Assembly (NCBI GenBank): GCA_900110395.1
Contig: FODP01000001.1
Coordinates: 310,001 to 374,000 of the forward strand
DNA length: 64,000 nt
DNA from: Rhodospirillales bacterium URHD0017
GTDB taxonomy: Bacteria > Pseudomonadota > Alphaproteobacteria > Reyranellales > Reyranellaceae
Direction of reading: 5' to 3'
Part shown: positions 49,804-58,265 of the stretch, one piece after another
Layout: every line of letters begins with the position of its first letter
How positions within the stretch are numbered: the stretch's first letter is position 1
The notes under the pieces: generated by a model
Databases searched by the model: none
Told to the model about the DNA's origin: nothing
The model's input: only the letters and a program-made list of their open reading frames with translations
Translations under genes and position numbers: made by a program

Positions 49804-50926
49804 ATGCGTGCCGAAGCTCAAGCCATGGTTAACGAGATCGAGGAGTCGCTGGCGCTCCTGAGGAGGCGTCTTTGACTACGACAGGGCTGTCGTACGTCTG
49901 GATGAGCTGAACGCGCGCGCCGAGGATCCGGCGCTGTGGAACGACCAGAAGCAGGCCCAGGCCGTGATGAAGGAGCGCACCAAGCTCGAAGGTGCGATCG
50001 CCACCATCAAGCGCTTGCGCGCCGCCATCGACGACAATGTCGGCCTGATCGAGATGGCCGAGGCGGAGAAGGACGAGGCCATGATCGCCGACGCCGAGCG
50101 GGCGCTCGGCGAGGCGCGCGCCGAGGCGGCGAAGGCGCGGCTGGAAACGCTGCTGTCGGGCGAGGCCGATCCCAACAACGCCTATGTCGAGCTCAATGCC
50201 GGCGCCGGCGGCACCGAGGCGCAGGACTGGGCCGAGATGCTGGGACGCATGTACACGCGCTGGGCCGAGCGCCGCGGCTTCAAGGTGAGCTGGCTGGAGG
50301 AGAGCGCGGGCGAAGAAGCCGGCATCAAGTCGTGCGCCTTCAAGGTCGAAGGCCCCAACGCCTATGGCTGGCTGAAGACGGAATCGGGCGTGCACCGGCT
50401 GGTGCGCATCTCGCCGTTCGACGGCAATGCACGGCGCCAGACCTCGTTCGCCTCGGTCTGGGTCTATCCCGAGGTCGACGACGACATCGAGATCGAGCTT
50501 TTGGATAAGGATTTGCGCGTCGATACCTATCGCGCCTCCGGCGCGGGCGGCCAGCACGTCAACAAGACGGACTCGGCGGTGCGCATCACCCACATCCCGA
50601 CCGGCATCGCCGTCGCCGTTCAGCAGGAGCGCTCGCAGCACCAGAACCGCGCCAAGGCCATGCAGATGCTGAAGGCGCGCCTCTACGAGGTCGAGCTGCA
50701 GAAGCGCGAAGCCGAGCGCCTGGAGGCCGAGGCCAGCAAGACCGACATCGGCTGGGGCCACCAGATCCGCTCCTACGTCCTGCAGCCCTACCAGATGGTG
50801 AAAGACCTGCGCACCGGCGTCGAACGCAGCGACCCACAGAAGGTGCTGGACGGCGACCTCGACGAGTTCATGGCGGCGTCTCTGGCGGCGCGCGTCGGCG
50901 AGGGCAAGGACACGGAAGCGGCGTAG
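49804..50926 (+). CDS. prfB: Peptide chain release factor 2, expressed by programmed +1 frameshift
   Basis: RF2 recognises UAA and UGA. The zero frame from ATG 49804 (MRAEAQAMVNEIEESLALLR) ends at a UGA at 49873-49875. Reading +1 from there (DYDRAVVRLDELNARAED) continues to 50926, giving 373 residues in total. Motifs of RF2: stop-codon recognition SPF (VRISPFDGNARRQTS) and peptidyl hydrolysis GGQ (RASGAGGQHVNKTDSAVR). The frameshift site is the classical one (see separate entry). Confidence 0.96.
49861..49876 (+). promoter_or_regulatory. prfB programmed +1 frameshift site (AGGAGG ... CTT TGA C)
   Basis: AGGAGG (49861-49866) is an internal Shine-Dalgarno three bases before CTT TGA C (49870-49876). 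The slippery CUU shifts to UUU, then reading GAC. When RF2 is scarce the UGA is slow to be decoded and shifting restores RF2 synthesis. The spacing matches the canonical bacterial site. Confidence 0.95.
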
Positions 50927-51126
50927 CGTCGTCTCGCTCAGCCCGACTTGAAAATTTGCCACCGGTCGGCCGTTACGCCGTACTTCGAAGCGGATACTGC
51001 GGTCGGGCCGGTGGCTAGGCCGTGGGAGGAAACGCTTCTTGTTAGCCTGGGAAGGGGAGGCCGGCTTTGTCCTGGCGGGTCCGATGCGGTGGCAATCCGG
51101 TCCGCATTGGGGCTAAGGGGCTGGCG

Positions 51127-51155
51127 CTGACGTCGCTGTCATAGCACCCTATAGT
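51127..51155 (+). promoter_or_regulatory. Candidate leaderless promoter for the 51162 gene
   Basis: CTGACG (51127-51132) and TATAGT (51150-51155) are separated by exactly 17 bases. The next ATG is at 51162, 7 bases after the -10, where transcription would start, so the mRNA would have almost no leader. No Shine-Dalgarno is visible before this ATG. Confidence 0.5.
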
Positions 51156-51161
51156 CGGACG

Positions 51162-51443
51162 ATGGCCACACCGTCGCCCAGCCCTGCACAGTTCCTTTCT
51201 TCTCTGCTGTCCGCCGTGCATGAGCTGACCGGACGTCGCCCGCCGCCCACATGGACGCACGTCGACAAGCTGCAAACCAAGCTCGGGACCGCGAACAGGG
51301 ACGCGGTCGACGCCGCAATCCGCATTGCGGTCGCCAAGGGCTGGCTCCGGGCCGATGGCGATCCGCCTTCATCGATCACGTTGACGGTCGACGGCATCAA
51401 GCTGATCACACCCGGCACAGCAGCAGCAGCCAAGCCGAAGTAG
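51162..51443 (+). CDS. Small protein of unknown function, 93 aa
   Basis: MATPSPSPAQFLSSLLSAVH start, then THVDKLQTKLGTANRDAVDAAIRIAVAKGWLRADGDPPSSITLTVDGIKLI. The middle resembles a winged-helix or small helical bundle, with VDAAIRIAVAKGWL followed by a beta hairpin, but no family is assigned. No Shine-Dalgarno is seen before the ATG; a candidate leaderless promoter is present. Could be a small regulator, unproven. Confidence 0.55.
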   Translation: MATPSPSPAQFLSSLLSAVHELTGRRPPPTWTHVDKLQTKLGTANRDAVDAAIRIAVAKGWLRADGDPPSSITLTVDGIKLITPGTAAAAKPK

Positions 51444-51467
51444 CGCCAACGTGAGTTCGGCGCGACA

Positions 51468-52466
51468 ATGCCCGGCATGGTCGGAAGAACGCGTCGTACG
51501 ATCCTCAAGACAGCCGCGGCGGCACTTGCAGCCCCCACAGCCTTTCCTGCCATTGGTCGCGCCCAGGGAAGCTGGCCTGCCAAGCCCATCCGCTGCATCG
51601 TGCCGCTGCCGCCGGGCGGCGGCACCGACACGATCGGTCGGCGCGCCATGCAGCGCCTGTCGGAGGCGCTGGGCGTGCCCGTCGTCGTCGAGAACCGCGC
51701 CGGCGCGGGCGGCACGATCGGCAGCGACGTCGTCGCCAAGGCCGAGCCGGACGGCTACACGATCGGCATCGCCACTGCGTCGAGCCATTCCGCCGCGCCG
51801 GTGTTCCGCAAGGACCTGCCCTACGATCCGGTGAAATCCTTCACCGCCATCACCATGCTGGGCACCACGCCCTACATCCTGATCGGCGGTCCGGCAGCGG
51901 GCGCGACCGATCTTCCGGGCTTCATCGCCGCCGCCAAGGCCAAGCGGGGCAAGGTGAACTGCGCCTCGGTCGGCGTGTCGACGCTGGGCTATCTGCTCAC
52001 CAAGCAGTTCGAGCTTCTGGCCGGCATCGAAATGGTCGACGTGCCCTACAAGGGCTCGGCGCTGGCCTATCCCGACCTGATGAGCGGCACTGTCGCGGTG
52101 ATGCTCGACAATCCATCCGGCTCGGCCGGCCTGGTGCGCGAGGGACGGCTGACGGGCTTTGCCGTCACGCGGCCGTCGCCCGTGCTGCCCAACGTGCCGA
52201 CCTTCGAGAGTCTCGGCGTGAAGGGTTTCGATGCCGTCTTCTGGTACGGTGTCGTGGGACCTGCCGGCCTGCCGGCCGAGATCGCCGACCGCATCCAGAA
52301 GGCGCTGGCCGACGGTTTCCTGACCGATCGAGGTCGCGAAACGCTGCGCGTCATGGACGTCGAGCCTGTGATGTCGACGCCGACGGTGTTCGCCGCTGCC
52401 ATGGCCAAGCAGACCCAGGAATTGCGCGCGCTGGCCGATCGTCTCGGCATCAAGCCCACGGAGTAG
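51468..52466 (+). CDS. Bug/TctC-type tripartite tricarboxylate transporter receptor, copy 2
   Basis: 332 residues, Tat-like signal RTRRTILKTAAAALAAPTAF. Family blocks: PIRCIVPLPPGGGTDTIGRRAMQRLSEALG, VVVENRAGAGGTIGSDVVAKA, and MVDVPYKGSALAYPDLMSG. No membrane TctAB genes here. 11 bases before the class II aldolase gene, so probably one unit: a receptor with an aldolase suggests uptake or sensing of a C4/aromatic acid, not proven. Confidence 0.92.
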   Translation: MPGMVGRTRRTILKTAAAALAAPTAFPAIGRAQGSWPAKPIRCIVPLPPGGGTDTIGRRAMQRLSEALGVPVVVENRAGAGGTIGSDVVAKAEPDGYTIGIATASSHSAAPVFRKDLPYDPVKSFTAITMLGTTPYILIGGPAAGATDLPGFIAAAKAKRGKVNCASVGVSTLGYLLTKQFELLAGIEMVDVPYKGSALAYPDLMSGTVAVMLDNPSGSAGLVREGRLTGFAVTRPSPVLPNVPTFESLGVKGFDAVFWYGVVGPAGLPAEIADRIQKALADGFLTDRGRETLRVMDVEPVMSTPTVFAAAMAKQTQELRALADRLGIKPTE

Positions 52467-52477
52467 AGGAGAGCATC

Positions 52478-53233
52478 ATGGATGGAGCCACGTCGGTCGC
52501 CTACAAGGTCAACGAGCTCACCCCCGATCCTTCGGTCCAATTCGATCCGAAGGTGACCAAGAGCTACGTAACCTACGCCCATCGCCTGGCGGCGCGCGGG
52601 CTGGTCAATTCGAGCGTCGGCGGCATGGTGATCCGCGTCGCTCACCCCGGCCACGAGCATGGCGTATGCTACGCCAAGCCGCAGGGCATCAGCCTCGAGG
52701 AGGTCGAGGCGGAGGACCTGGTGATCACCGACATCCCGTGCGGCCGCATCCTGCGTGGCGAGCGGGCGACCACGGTTGGCCACCAGATGAACCGCGAGAT
52801 CCTGCGTCTGCGGTCCGACGTCAACTGCGTGATCCACCTGCACCATGACGAGATGATCGCCTTCATGGCGGCGGGCTACGACACCATCCGCTCCTACAGC
52901 CTGACCTACGGCTACTTGATGCAGAAGCCGGCGCACTACCTGCCGGCCAACGTCAACGTCGAGGAGGACGTGGCGCCGATCAAGACGTTCATCCAGGACA
53001 CCAACTGCATCATCATGAAGCGCCACGGCTTCACCGTGCTCGGGCGTTCGGTGTCGGAGGCCTACCACCGCACCTGCGTGCTGGTGAGCGAGATCAAGCG
53101 CAATATCATCGTCGAGATGCTGTGCGCGCAGAACGGCAAGACGCCTGAATACATTTCCGACGAGGAACTCGCCTACATGGCGGCCCACGGCGACGCCGTG
53201 ATGTATCCGGCACTGGTCAAGAAGACGGGCTAG
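52478..53233 (+). CDS. Class II aldolase/adducin family protein
   Basis: 251 residues with FucA/adducin fold. Zinc ligands in the HLHHDEMIAF block and near RHGFTVLG; other family traits VNSSVGGMVIRV and GISLEEVEAEDLVITD. Enzymes of this family include fuculose aldolases, decarboxylases and epimerases; many members are uncharacterised and sit beside Bug receptors. GAGGAGAG ribosome site. Confidence 0.88.
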   Translation: MDGATSVAYKVNELTPDPSVQFDPKVTKSYVTYAHRLAARGLVNSSVGGMVIRVAHPGHEHGVCYAKPQGISLEEVEAEDLVITDIPCGRILRGERATTVGHQMNREILRLRSDVNCVIHLHHDEMIAFMAAGYDTIRSYSLTYGYLMQKPAHYLPANVNVEEDVAPIKTFIQDTNCIIMKRHGFTVLGRSVSEAYHRTCVLVSEIKRNIIVEMLCAQNGKTPEYISDEELAYMAAHGDAVMYPALVKKTG

Positions 53234-53255
53234 GGACCAGGCGACTGGTCTGACG

Positions 53256-53753
53256 TCAGTGGCCGATTTCGGTGTGCGGCGAGCGCACGGCGCGACGCAT
53301 CAGGGACCAGGCCCGTCCGGCGAGATAGCCCGCGAAGAAAGCACTGGCTGCGGCCAGGTGGGCATGGCGGGGCAAGGTGCCGGGGTTGAACAGGCCGGAA
53401 AGCGCGTCCGCAGAGGCGATCGTGAAGATGCAGAACGCCGCGATCACGGTGTCATAGACCACCGGCATGCGCACGGTGCCCCACACCTGGTCGGTCTGGA
53501 CGGTGATCTGCCGGCCGCGCAGTGACCCGATGACCGCGCCGGCCAGTGCCGTTGCCATCCACGTCGCATCATGCTCGAAACTCACGACGGCGCCGGCCAG
53601 GATCAGCAGCGACACGCCGATGCCGAGCAGCGGCGGCAAGCCAAGTCGCCACATCTTGCGCGGCGCCGCCTGGAGGTCGGGCACGGTGCTCCTGACGCAG
53701 ACCGCGGCCATGATGATGCCGGCGACGTCGACAAGAGTGATCGGATACTGCAT
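53256..53753 (-). CDS. Integral membrane protein of unknown function, 165 aa
   Basis: Start MQYPITLVDVAGIIMAAVCV with about four hydrophobic segments (VDVAGIIMAAVCV, LPPLLGIGVSLLILAGAVV, YDTVIAAFCIFTIASA, HLAAASAFFAGYLAGRAW) and the polar loop RGRQITVQTDQVWGTVRMP. No family identified with confidence; it resembles CcdC/DUF1453-type proteins loosely. Convergent with the aldolase gene, 22 bases between. Confidence 0.65.
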   Translation of the reverse strand: MQYPITLVDVAGIIMAAVCVRSTVPDLQAAPRKMWRLGLPPLLGIGVSLLILAGAVVSFEHDATWMATALAGAVIGSLRGRQITVQTDQVWGTVRMPVVYDTVIAAFCIFTIASADALSGLFNPGTLPRHAHLAAASAFFAGYLAGRAWSLMRRAVRSPHTEIGH

Positions 53754-53935
53754 CGCGTTGATGGAGGCCTTGCGCTCTACTCAAGTCTTGCAGGGATCAC
53801 CACCCCGCGACACACATGAATCGTGCCGATCACGATCCGCTGGCGGTTTCTGTAGACGCAGCGGCTTACGGCGTGCTTACGGCCTGACACGTTCATTCGC
53901 AATATTCGTGTTGCCGGAGATATGCCCACGCGCCC

Positions 53936-54448
53936 TTAGCGCGCGTGTGCGATCAGCTGCTCGGCCTTGCGCAGCCCGTCCAGGCACTCCGTTTCCATGC
54001 CGCGTTCGCCCTGTGCGCGGGCGGCGACCAGCACGGCCTGCAGGGTGGACATGTCGGCCGGCCCGAGCTTTTGCGCGGTCGCGCCCTTCGTCTTCGGCTC
54101 GCCTTTCGGCTCCGGCCGCACGACGTCGGGCAACGTCGGCATGCCGGAATGAGCCGGGGGCGGCGTGATCACCGAACGGTCCGTCGTCGTCGGCGGCTCG
54201 ACGACGCCGCCCGATCGCGCCAGGTCGTCGGGGCTCACGGGCTTCTTCATCTCGCCGGGCGGGATGGTGGGCGGATCCGTCGACGTGCCATAGGCCGCCG
54301 CCATCTGCGCGACACGGTCGAGGCAGTTGTCGCCCAATGCCTGCTCGGACAGGATCACCAGGCTCGCCAGCAATGCCGCCGCGGCGGCCAGCATATTGAG
54401 CCGGCCGTGATGGGAGGCATCTCGGTGTCGGGACTTCAAGCGATCCAT
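53936..54448 (-). CDS. Predicted exported protein with Pro-rich region, 170 aa
   Basis: Signal-like start MDRLKSRHRDASHHGRLNML then AAAAALLASLVILSEQALG, cleavage near residue 39. The mature part has an N-terminal segment with one Cys (DNCLDRVAQMAAAYG), a long Pro/Thr-rich linker, and a C-terminal helical segment (LQAVLVAARAQGERGMETECLDGLRKAEQLIAHAR). Two cysteines. No known domain. Located downstream of the GH1 gene, 66 bases apart. Confidence 0.65.
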   Translation of the reverse strand: MDRLKSRHRDASHHGRLNMLAAAAALLASLVILSEQALGDNCLDRVAQMAAAYGTSTDPPTIPPGEMKKPVSPDDLARSGGVVEPPTTTDRSVITPPPAHSGMPTLPDVVRPEPKGEPKTKGATAQKLGPADMSTLQAVLVAARAQGERGMETECLDGLRKAEQLIAHAR

Positions 54449-54514
54449 CGCTCTCCTCGCGACTATGCAAGGAGTAAAACGACCCGGCCGGGGAGGAGGT
54501 TGCCTCGGCTGGCG

Positions 54515-55969
54515 TCAGACCAGCGCGTTGCGCTCGATGACCTTTTTGTAGAACGAGGTGCTCAGCTTGGGCGTGCGCTTCAGTGTCCTGTAGTCGACAT
54601 AGTGCAGCCCGAACCGGGTCCCATAGCCGTCCGCCCATTCGAAATTGTCCAAAAGACTCCAGACGAAATAACCGCGCACCGGCACGCCCTCGCTGGTGGC
54701 GCGCCGCAGCTGGGCCAGGTACTGGCGCAGGAACTCGATGCGGTCGAGATCGTCGATCCGGCCGTCGGGCTCGGGCTTGTCGGTCGACGAGGTGCCGTTC
54801 TCGGTGATGTAGATCTCCTTCACGTTCCACAGCATCTGGACCTGGCGCGGCGCCCAGTAGAGCGTCTCGGGCGCAAAATCCAGCCACGATGACTTCATGT
54901 GTGGGTAGGAGGCGGGGATCGGCAGCTGAGCGTATCCCGGCACCTTGTCGCGTGCCCGTACGAAAGCGCCCGGGCCGTAGACATTGATGCCGACGAAGTC
55001 GACCGGGGTCGAGATCGTCTTGAGATCGGCCTCGGTGAAGCGCGGCGCGTCGGCGCCGGCGTCCTTCAGGTATTGGTCGGTATAGCGGCCCTCCAGGATG
55101 ACGGTGAGATAGGGCGCGTTCAGCTCGCGCGTCGCGTCGAGAGCGGCGCGGACGTTGCGCTTGGTCTCGACGTCGGGCAGGGCGGTCGTCATGTTCTCCG
55201 CCGGTCCGACTTTAAGGCCGGCGCGGCCGTTGGCGCGCACGGCCTGGACGCCGAGGCCATGTCCAAGCACCGCGTGGTGCCGCACCTGGTACAACTGCGC
55301 CCTGGGCACGTTGAGGCCGGGCGCAAACACGCCGTTGCCATAGCCCAGCTCGACGAAGGTGCGCATCTCGTTCAGCGTGAAGAAGTGCCCGACGCGATCG
55401 CCGATCTGCCGCGCGACGTAGCCGGCATAGTCGGCGAACGCCTGCGCCGTGTCGCGCGATTCCCAGCCGCCGCGATCCTGCAGGGCCTGCGGGAGGTCCC
55501 AGTGGTAGAGCGTGGCGTAGGGCTCGATGCCGTTGGCCAGAAGCTCGTCGATCAGCCGCTGGTAGAAGGCGAGTCCCTTGAGGTTGGGCGTGCCGCGTCC
55601 CTCGGGGAAGATGCGCGGCCAGGCGATCGAGAAGCGATAGGTCTTCGCGCCCAGCGCCTTCATCAGCGCCACGTCCTCCTTGTAGAGGTGATAGTGGTCG
55701 TCGGCGATGTCGGCGGTGGCGCCGTTGCGGATCTTGCCGGGCAGCTTGGTGAAGGTGTCCCAGATCGACGGGCCGCGGCCGTCGACGTCGGTGGCGCCTT
55801 CGATCTGGTAGGCCGAGGTCGCCGTTCCCCAGCGGAAGCCCTCGGGGAACCGGGTTTTCAGGAACGGATCGTCCGGCTCCTTCAGCAGCCTCCAACCGGT
55901 GAGGCCGAGCGCTCCGAGAACGAGAGCCGACGCGGCGAGACTGCGTCGGCCAAGGCGAAAGGAAGTCAT
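54515..55969 (-). CDS. GH1 family glycosidase, Tat-exported
   Basis: 484 residues starting at 55969 (MTSFRLGRRSLAASALVLGA): twin-arginine GRRSL, so Tat export or anchor. GH1 fold (beta-glucosidase-like): FPEGFRWGTATSAYQIEGA, KTYRFSIAWPRIFPEGRG, acid/base glutamate in HFFTLNEMRTF and the nucleophile in IYITENGTSS; LDNFEWADGYGTRFGLHYVDY is the C-terminal aglycone-binding block. Substrate (glucoside or galactoside) not certain. Last gene of the avidin-channel-LLM-GH1 cluster; 8 bases separate it from the LLM stop. Confidence 0.94.
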   Translation of the reverse strand: MTSFRLGRRSLAASALVLGALGLTGWRLLKEPDDPFLKTRFPEGFRWGTATSAYQIEGATDVDGRGPSIWDTFTKLPGKIRNGATADIADDHYHLYKEDVALMKALGAKTYRFSIAWPRIFPEGRGTPNLKGLAFYQRLIDELLANGIEPYATLYHWDLPQALQDRGGWESRDTAQAFADYAGYVARQIGDRVGHFFTLNEMRTFVELGYGNGVFAPGLNVPRAQLYQVRHHAVLGHGLGVQAVRANGRAGLKVGPAENMTTALPDVETKRNVRAALDATRELNAPYLTVILEGRYTDQYLKDAGADAPRFTEADLKTISTPVDFVGINVYGPGAFVRARDKVPGYAQLPIPASYPHMKSSWLDFAPETLYWAPRQVQMLWNVKEIYITENGTSSTDKPEPDGRIDDLDRIEFLRQYLAQLRRATSEGVPVRGYFVWSLLDNFEWADGYGTRFGLHYVDYRTLKRTPKLSTSFYKKVIERNALV

Positions 55970-55977
55970 CGTAATGT

Positions 55978-57063
55978 TCAGTAGCGCGCGATCACCTTGT
56001 CGGCAAAGTCTTTCAGGTTTTGCCGCGCCGTGGCCATCGCCGGCAGCAGGGAAACCTCGTTGAGACCCATCGCCTCGCGCTCGCGCAGCATGGCGATGAT
56101 CTCGTCGGGCGTGCCGACCAGCCCGCCGGTGGAGCGGATCAGGTCCTCGGTGATGAAGCGGCGTTCCTCCGGCGGCAGGAAGGCGCAATGGCCGAGGTGG
56201 ATCTGCTGGTAGCGCCTGGCCGGCGGCGTCTCCATCTTCTCGGTGAAGGCGAGGTATTCCTCCCACAGATCGCGGCAGCGGCCGGCCACCGTGCTGGTGT
56301 CGCCGTCCATCTGATAGAGTTCCCACCAGTAATGCAACGTGGCCGCGGCCATCGGCCCGATCTCGGCGATGACGCGGTCCGAGGTCATGCTCTCGCCGGG
56401 CCGCAGCACGCAGGCGTAGGAGAGGGCCGTCGTGTGGAACGTGTCGGGCAGGGTGCGGCCGACCGCGCTGGCGCCTTCGCGCATCGCCTCGAGGCTCTTC
56501 TGCAGGCGGGCCTTGGTCTGGTTGTGCGAGCAGACGCGGCCGTCGCCATAGGCGCCGGCCGTCTTGAGCGCCAGCGGGCCGTCGGCCGCGACATAGATTG
56601 GCACCGGATGCTCGACGTCGATGAAGCCTTCCTTGGGGTGGAGGAAGCGGATGTCGGTCTTGCTGCCGTCGCCCAGCGCGTAGTCGACCTCCCGCCCGTG
56701 CAGCAGGGCGCGCAGCACGCGCAGGTAGTCGCGGAACTCTCGCGCCTTCACCGGATCCTTGCCCATGACGCGCATGGCGGTGTGGCCGGTGCCGATGCCG
56801 AGGAAGGTGCGTCCGGGCGCCAGCTTGTTGATGGTGGCGATCGAATGGGCGGTGACAGGCGCCAACCGGACGCCTGCGACCGACACGCCGGTGCCGAGGC
56901 GGATGCGCGAGGTGTTGACCGCCGCCAGCGCCAGCGTCGCGTAGGCGTCGGAATAGAGCATCTGCGAATCGGCGGCCCAGGCCGCGTCATAGCCCATCGC
57001 CTCGAGGTCGACGAACAGCTTCCAGTCCGATATGCGCGGTACGACAGTGACTCCGAACTTCAT
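55978..57063 (-). CDS. LLM-class (luciferase-like) flavin-dependent oxidoreductase
   Basis: 361 residues, luciferase-like monooxygenase/F420-type fold: MKFGVTVVPRISDWKLFVDLEAMGYDAAWAADSQ, RIRLGTGVSVAGVRLAPVTAHSIATINKLAPGRTFLGIGTGHTAMRVMG, FLHPKEGFIDVEHPVPIYVAADGP, and IRSTGGLVGTPDEIIAML. Cofactor FMN or F420; substrate unknown. 18 bases downstream of the channel gene, co-transcribed by arrangement. Confidence 0.9.
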   Translation of the reverse strand: MKFGVTVVPRISDWKLFVDLEAMGYDAAWAADSQMLYSDAYATLALAAVNTSRIRLGTGVSVAGVRLAPVTAHSIATINKLAPGRTFLGIGTGHTAMRVMGKDPVKAREFRDYLRVLRALLHGREVDYALGDGSKTDIRFLHPKEGFIDVEHPVPIYVAADGPLALKTAGAYGDGRVCSHNQTKARLQKSLEAMREGASAVGRTLPDTFHTTALSYACVLRPGESMTSDRVIAEIGPMAAATLHYWWELYQMDGDTSTVAGRCRDLWEEYLAFTEKMETPPARRYQQIHLGHCAFLPPEERRFITEDLIRSTGGLVGTPDEIIAMLREREAMGLNEVSLLPAMATARQNLKDFADKVIARY

Positions 57064-57081
57064 GGTACTTCCTTTTCGTTT

Positions 57082-57768
57082 CTATCGCGCCGTCCCGCCG
57101 AGCGACACCAGTCGCGCCAGCAGGGTGGCGGGATAGACCTGGCCGATGATGGCTTCGATGTTGCTGAGGCTGCGGGCGAAGGGATGGACCGGCATGATGT
57201 CGCCGTAGCCCAGCGTGGTGAGGGTGGTGAAGCTGAAATAGATGAGGTCGCTCGGCAACGACACGCGTTCGGTGATGGTCGTGCCGGTGAAGGCATTTGG
57301 CGAGTAGGCGCCGACCATCGTGTACAGCGCCACGAACACCAGGCCGATGGTGAGATAGAGCAGGATGGCGCCGACGATGCGGTGGTAGGTGATGCGGCCG
57401 GGCCCGAACACCGCGCGTGCCACGTTCCAGATGATGACCAGGGCGATCAGCAGCCAGGCCGTCGCCTGCAGGGAGACATCGAGGGCGATGGAGCCACCGC
57501 GGATGCGCAGCACCACGGCGACGGCGAGCAGGCCGACGACGGCGAGGATGGCCACGACCGGCACCAGGCTGCGCGACAGGATCAGCAATCCGACCGACAG
57601 CAGCACCACGAAGACGGCACCGATCGGCTGGAGGTGAAGCGCCTGGCTTTCGACCGGCGCGAAGATGAACAGGTGCACCACCATGAGCAGCGTGAGGGCC
57701 GTCAGGATGCGATCGCGCCACTCGTCGTGGAGCCGGTCGAGCAGGGGCGCCCATCTCTTGGGAATCAT
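57082..57768 (-). CDS. Voltage-gated-like potassium channel family protein
   Basis: 228 residues with about five hydrophobic segments before the pore. The selectivity filter is clear: YFSFTTLTTLGYGDIMPVHPFARSLSNIEAIIGQVYPATLLARLV, where TTLGYGD is the K+ filter and the last helix is M2. Segments LFIFAPVESQ, VFVVLLSVGLLILS and LVPVVAILAVVGLLAVAVVL precede it. No cytosolic RCK domain, so it is a bare ion channel. 19 bases downstream of the avidin-like gene. Confidence 0.88.
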   Translation of the reverse strand: MIPKRWAPLLDRLHDEWRDRILTALTLLMVVHLFIFAPVESQALHLQPIGAVFVVLLSVGLLILSRSLVPVVAILAVVGLLAVAVVLRIRGGSIALDVSLQATAWLLIALVIIWNVARAVFGPGRITYHRIVGAILLYLTIGLVFVALYTMVGAYSPNAFTGTTITERVSLPSDLIYFSFTTLTTLGYGDIMPVHPFARSLSNIEAIIGQVYPATLLARLVSLGGTAR

Positions 57769-57787
57769 TGTCGTGGCTCCCGTTGTC

Positions 57788-58180
57788 TCACTGCCGGCGG
57801 TAGCGGTCCGATCCCTTGATCAGGCCGGTCCGCCCCCCTTCGGTCGCCACTGCGAGATACTCGACGAGGAGCTGGCCGTCGCGCACGAAGCCGGTCCAGG
57901 CCTGGATGGCCGTGCAGTTTGCGGGTTCCCTGCGATGGACGGTGAAGGAGACCATGTCGCCGTCGATCCAGCCGGTGACTGGGAACGCCTTGCCGGCGCA
58001 GCCGAAGCCCGCGCCGTAGTTGGTGTAGGTGCCGGCAAGCTGGCCCTGGGCGTCGACCGACTGGATGGCGAATTGCGCATGGTCGTTGGCCCACGTCGTC
58101 TGCGGCGCCAGCGATTGGGCCGACGCCGCCGTCGACACGGCGAGCAGTGCTAGTGTTAACGCCAAACGTCGTGCCGTCAT
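57788..58180 (-). CDS. Secreted avidin-like protein
   Basis: 130 residues from 58180 (MTARRLALTLALLAVSTAAS signal). Avidin/streptavidin pattern: TTWANDHAQFAIQSVD, GQLAGTYTNYG, GDMVSFTVHRRE, NCTAIQAWTGFVR and KGSDRYRRQ, with a Cys pair GCAGKAF/ANCTAI that could form the loop disulfide of bacterial dimeric avidins. Compared with streptavidin, Tyr43-like and Asp128-like residues are kept, but the two biotin-contact tryptophans (79 and 108) are not seen. So biotin binding is uncertain. Confidence 0.7.
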   Translation of the reverse strand: MTARRLALTLALLAVSTAASAQSLAPQTTWANDHAQFAIQSVDAQGQLAGTYTNYGAGFGCAGKAFPVTGWIDGDMVSFTVHRREPANCTAIQAWTGFVRDGQLLVEYLAVATEGGRTGLIKGSDRYRRQ

Positions 58181-58265
58181 CGACGCGTTTCCCCCGCGGT
58201 GATCGTGCCGCAAGCTAGCACGACTGCAGGCAGGGGAGACGCCTTCGTTGTTCGTCGCCCGCCCT

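Noticed and set aside
50948..51130. 60-codon frame after prfB
   Set aside because: Starts with TTG, no ribosome site and no protein character; the gap contains only a loose GCCACCGG/CCGGTGGC inverted repeat.
56020..57819. 599-codon frame opposite the LLM and channel genes
   Set aside because: Spans two genes antisense, His/Asp/Arg-biased, with no domain; the real genes have catalytic motifs on the minus strand.
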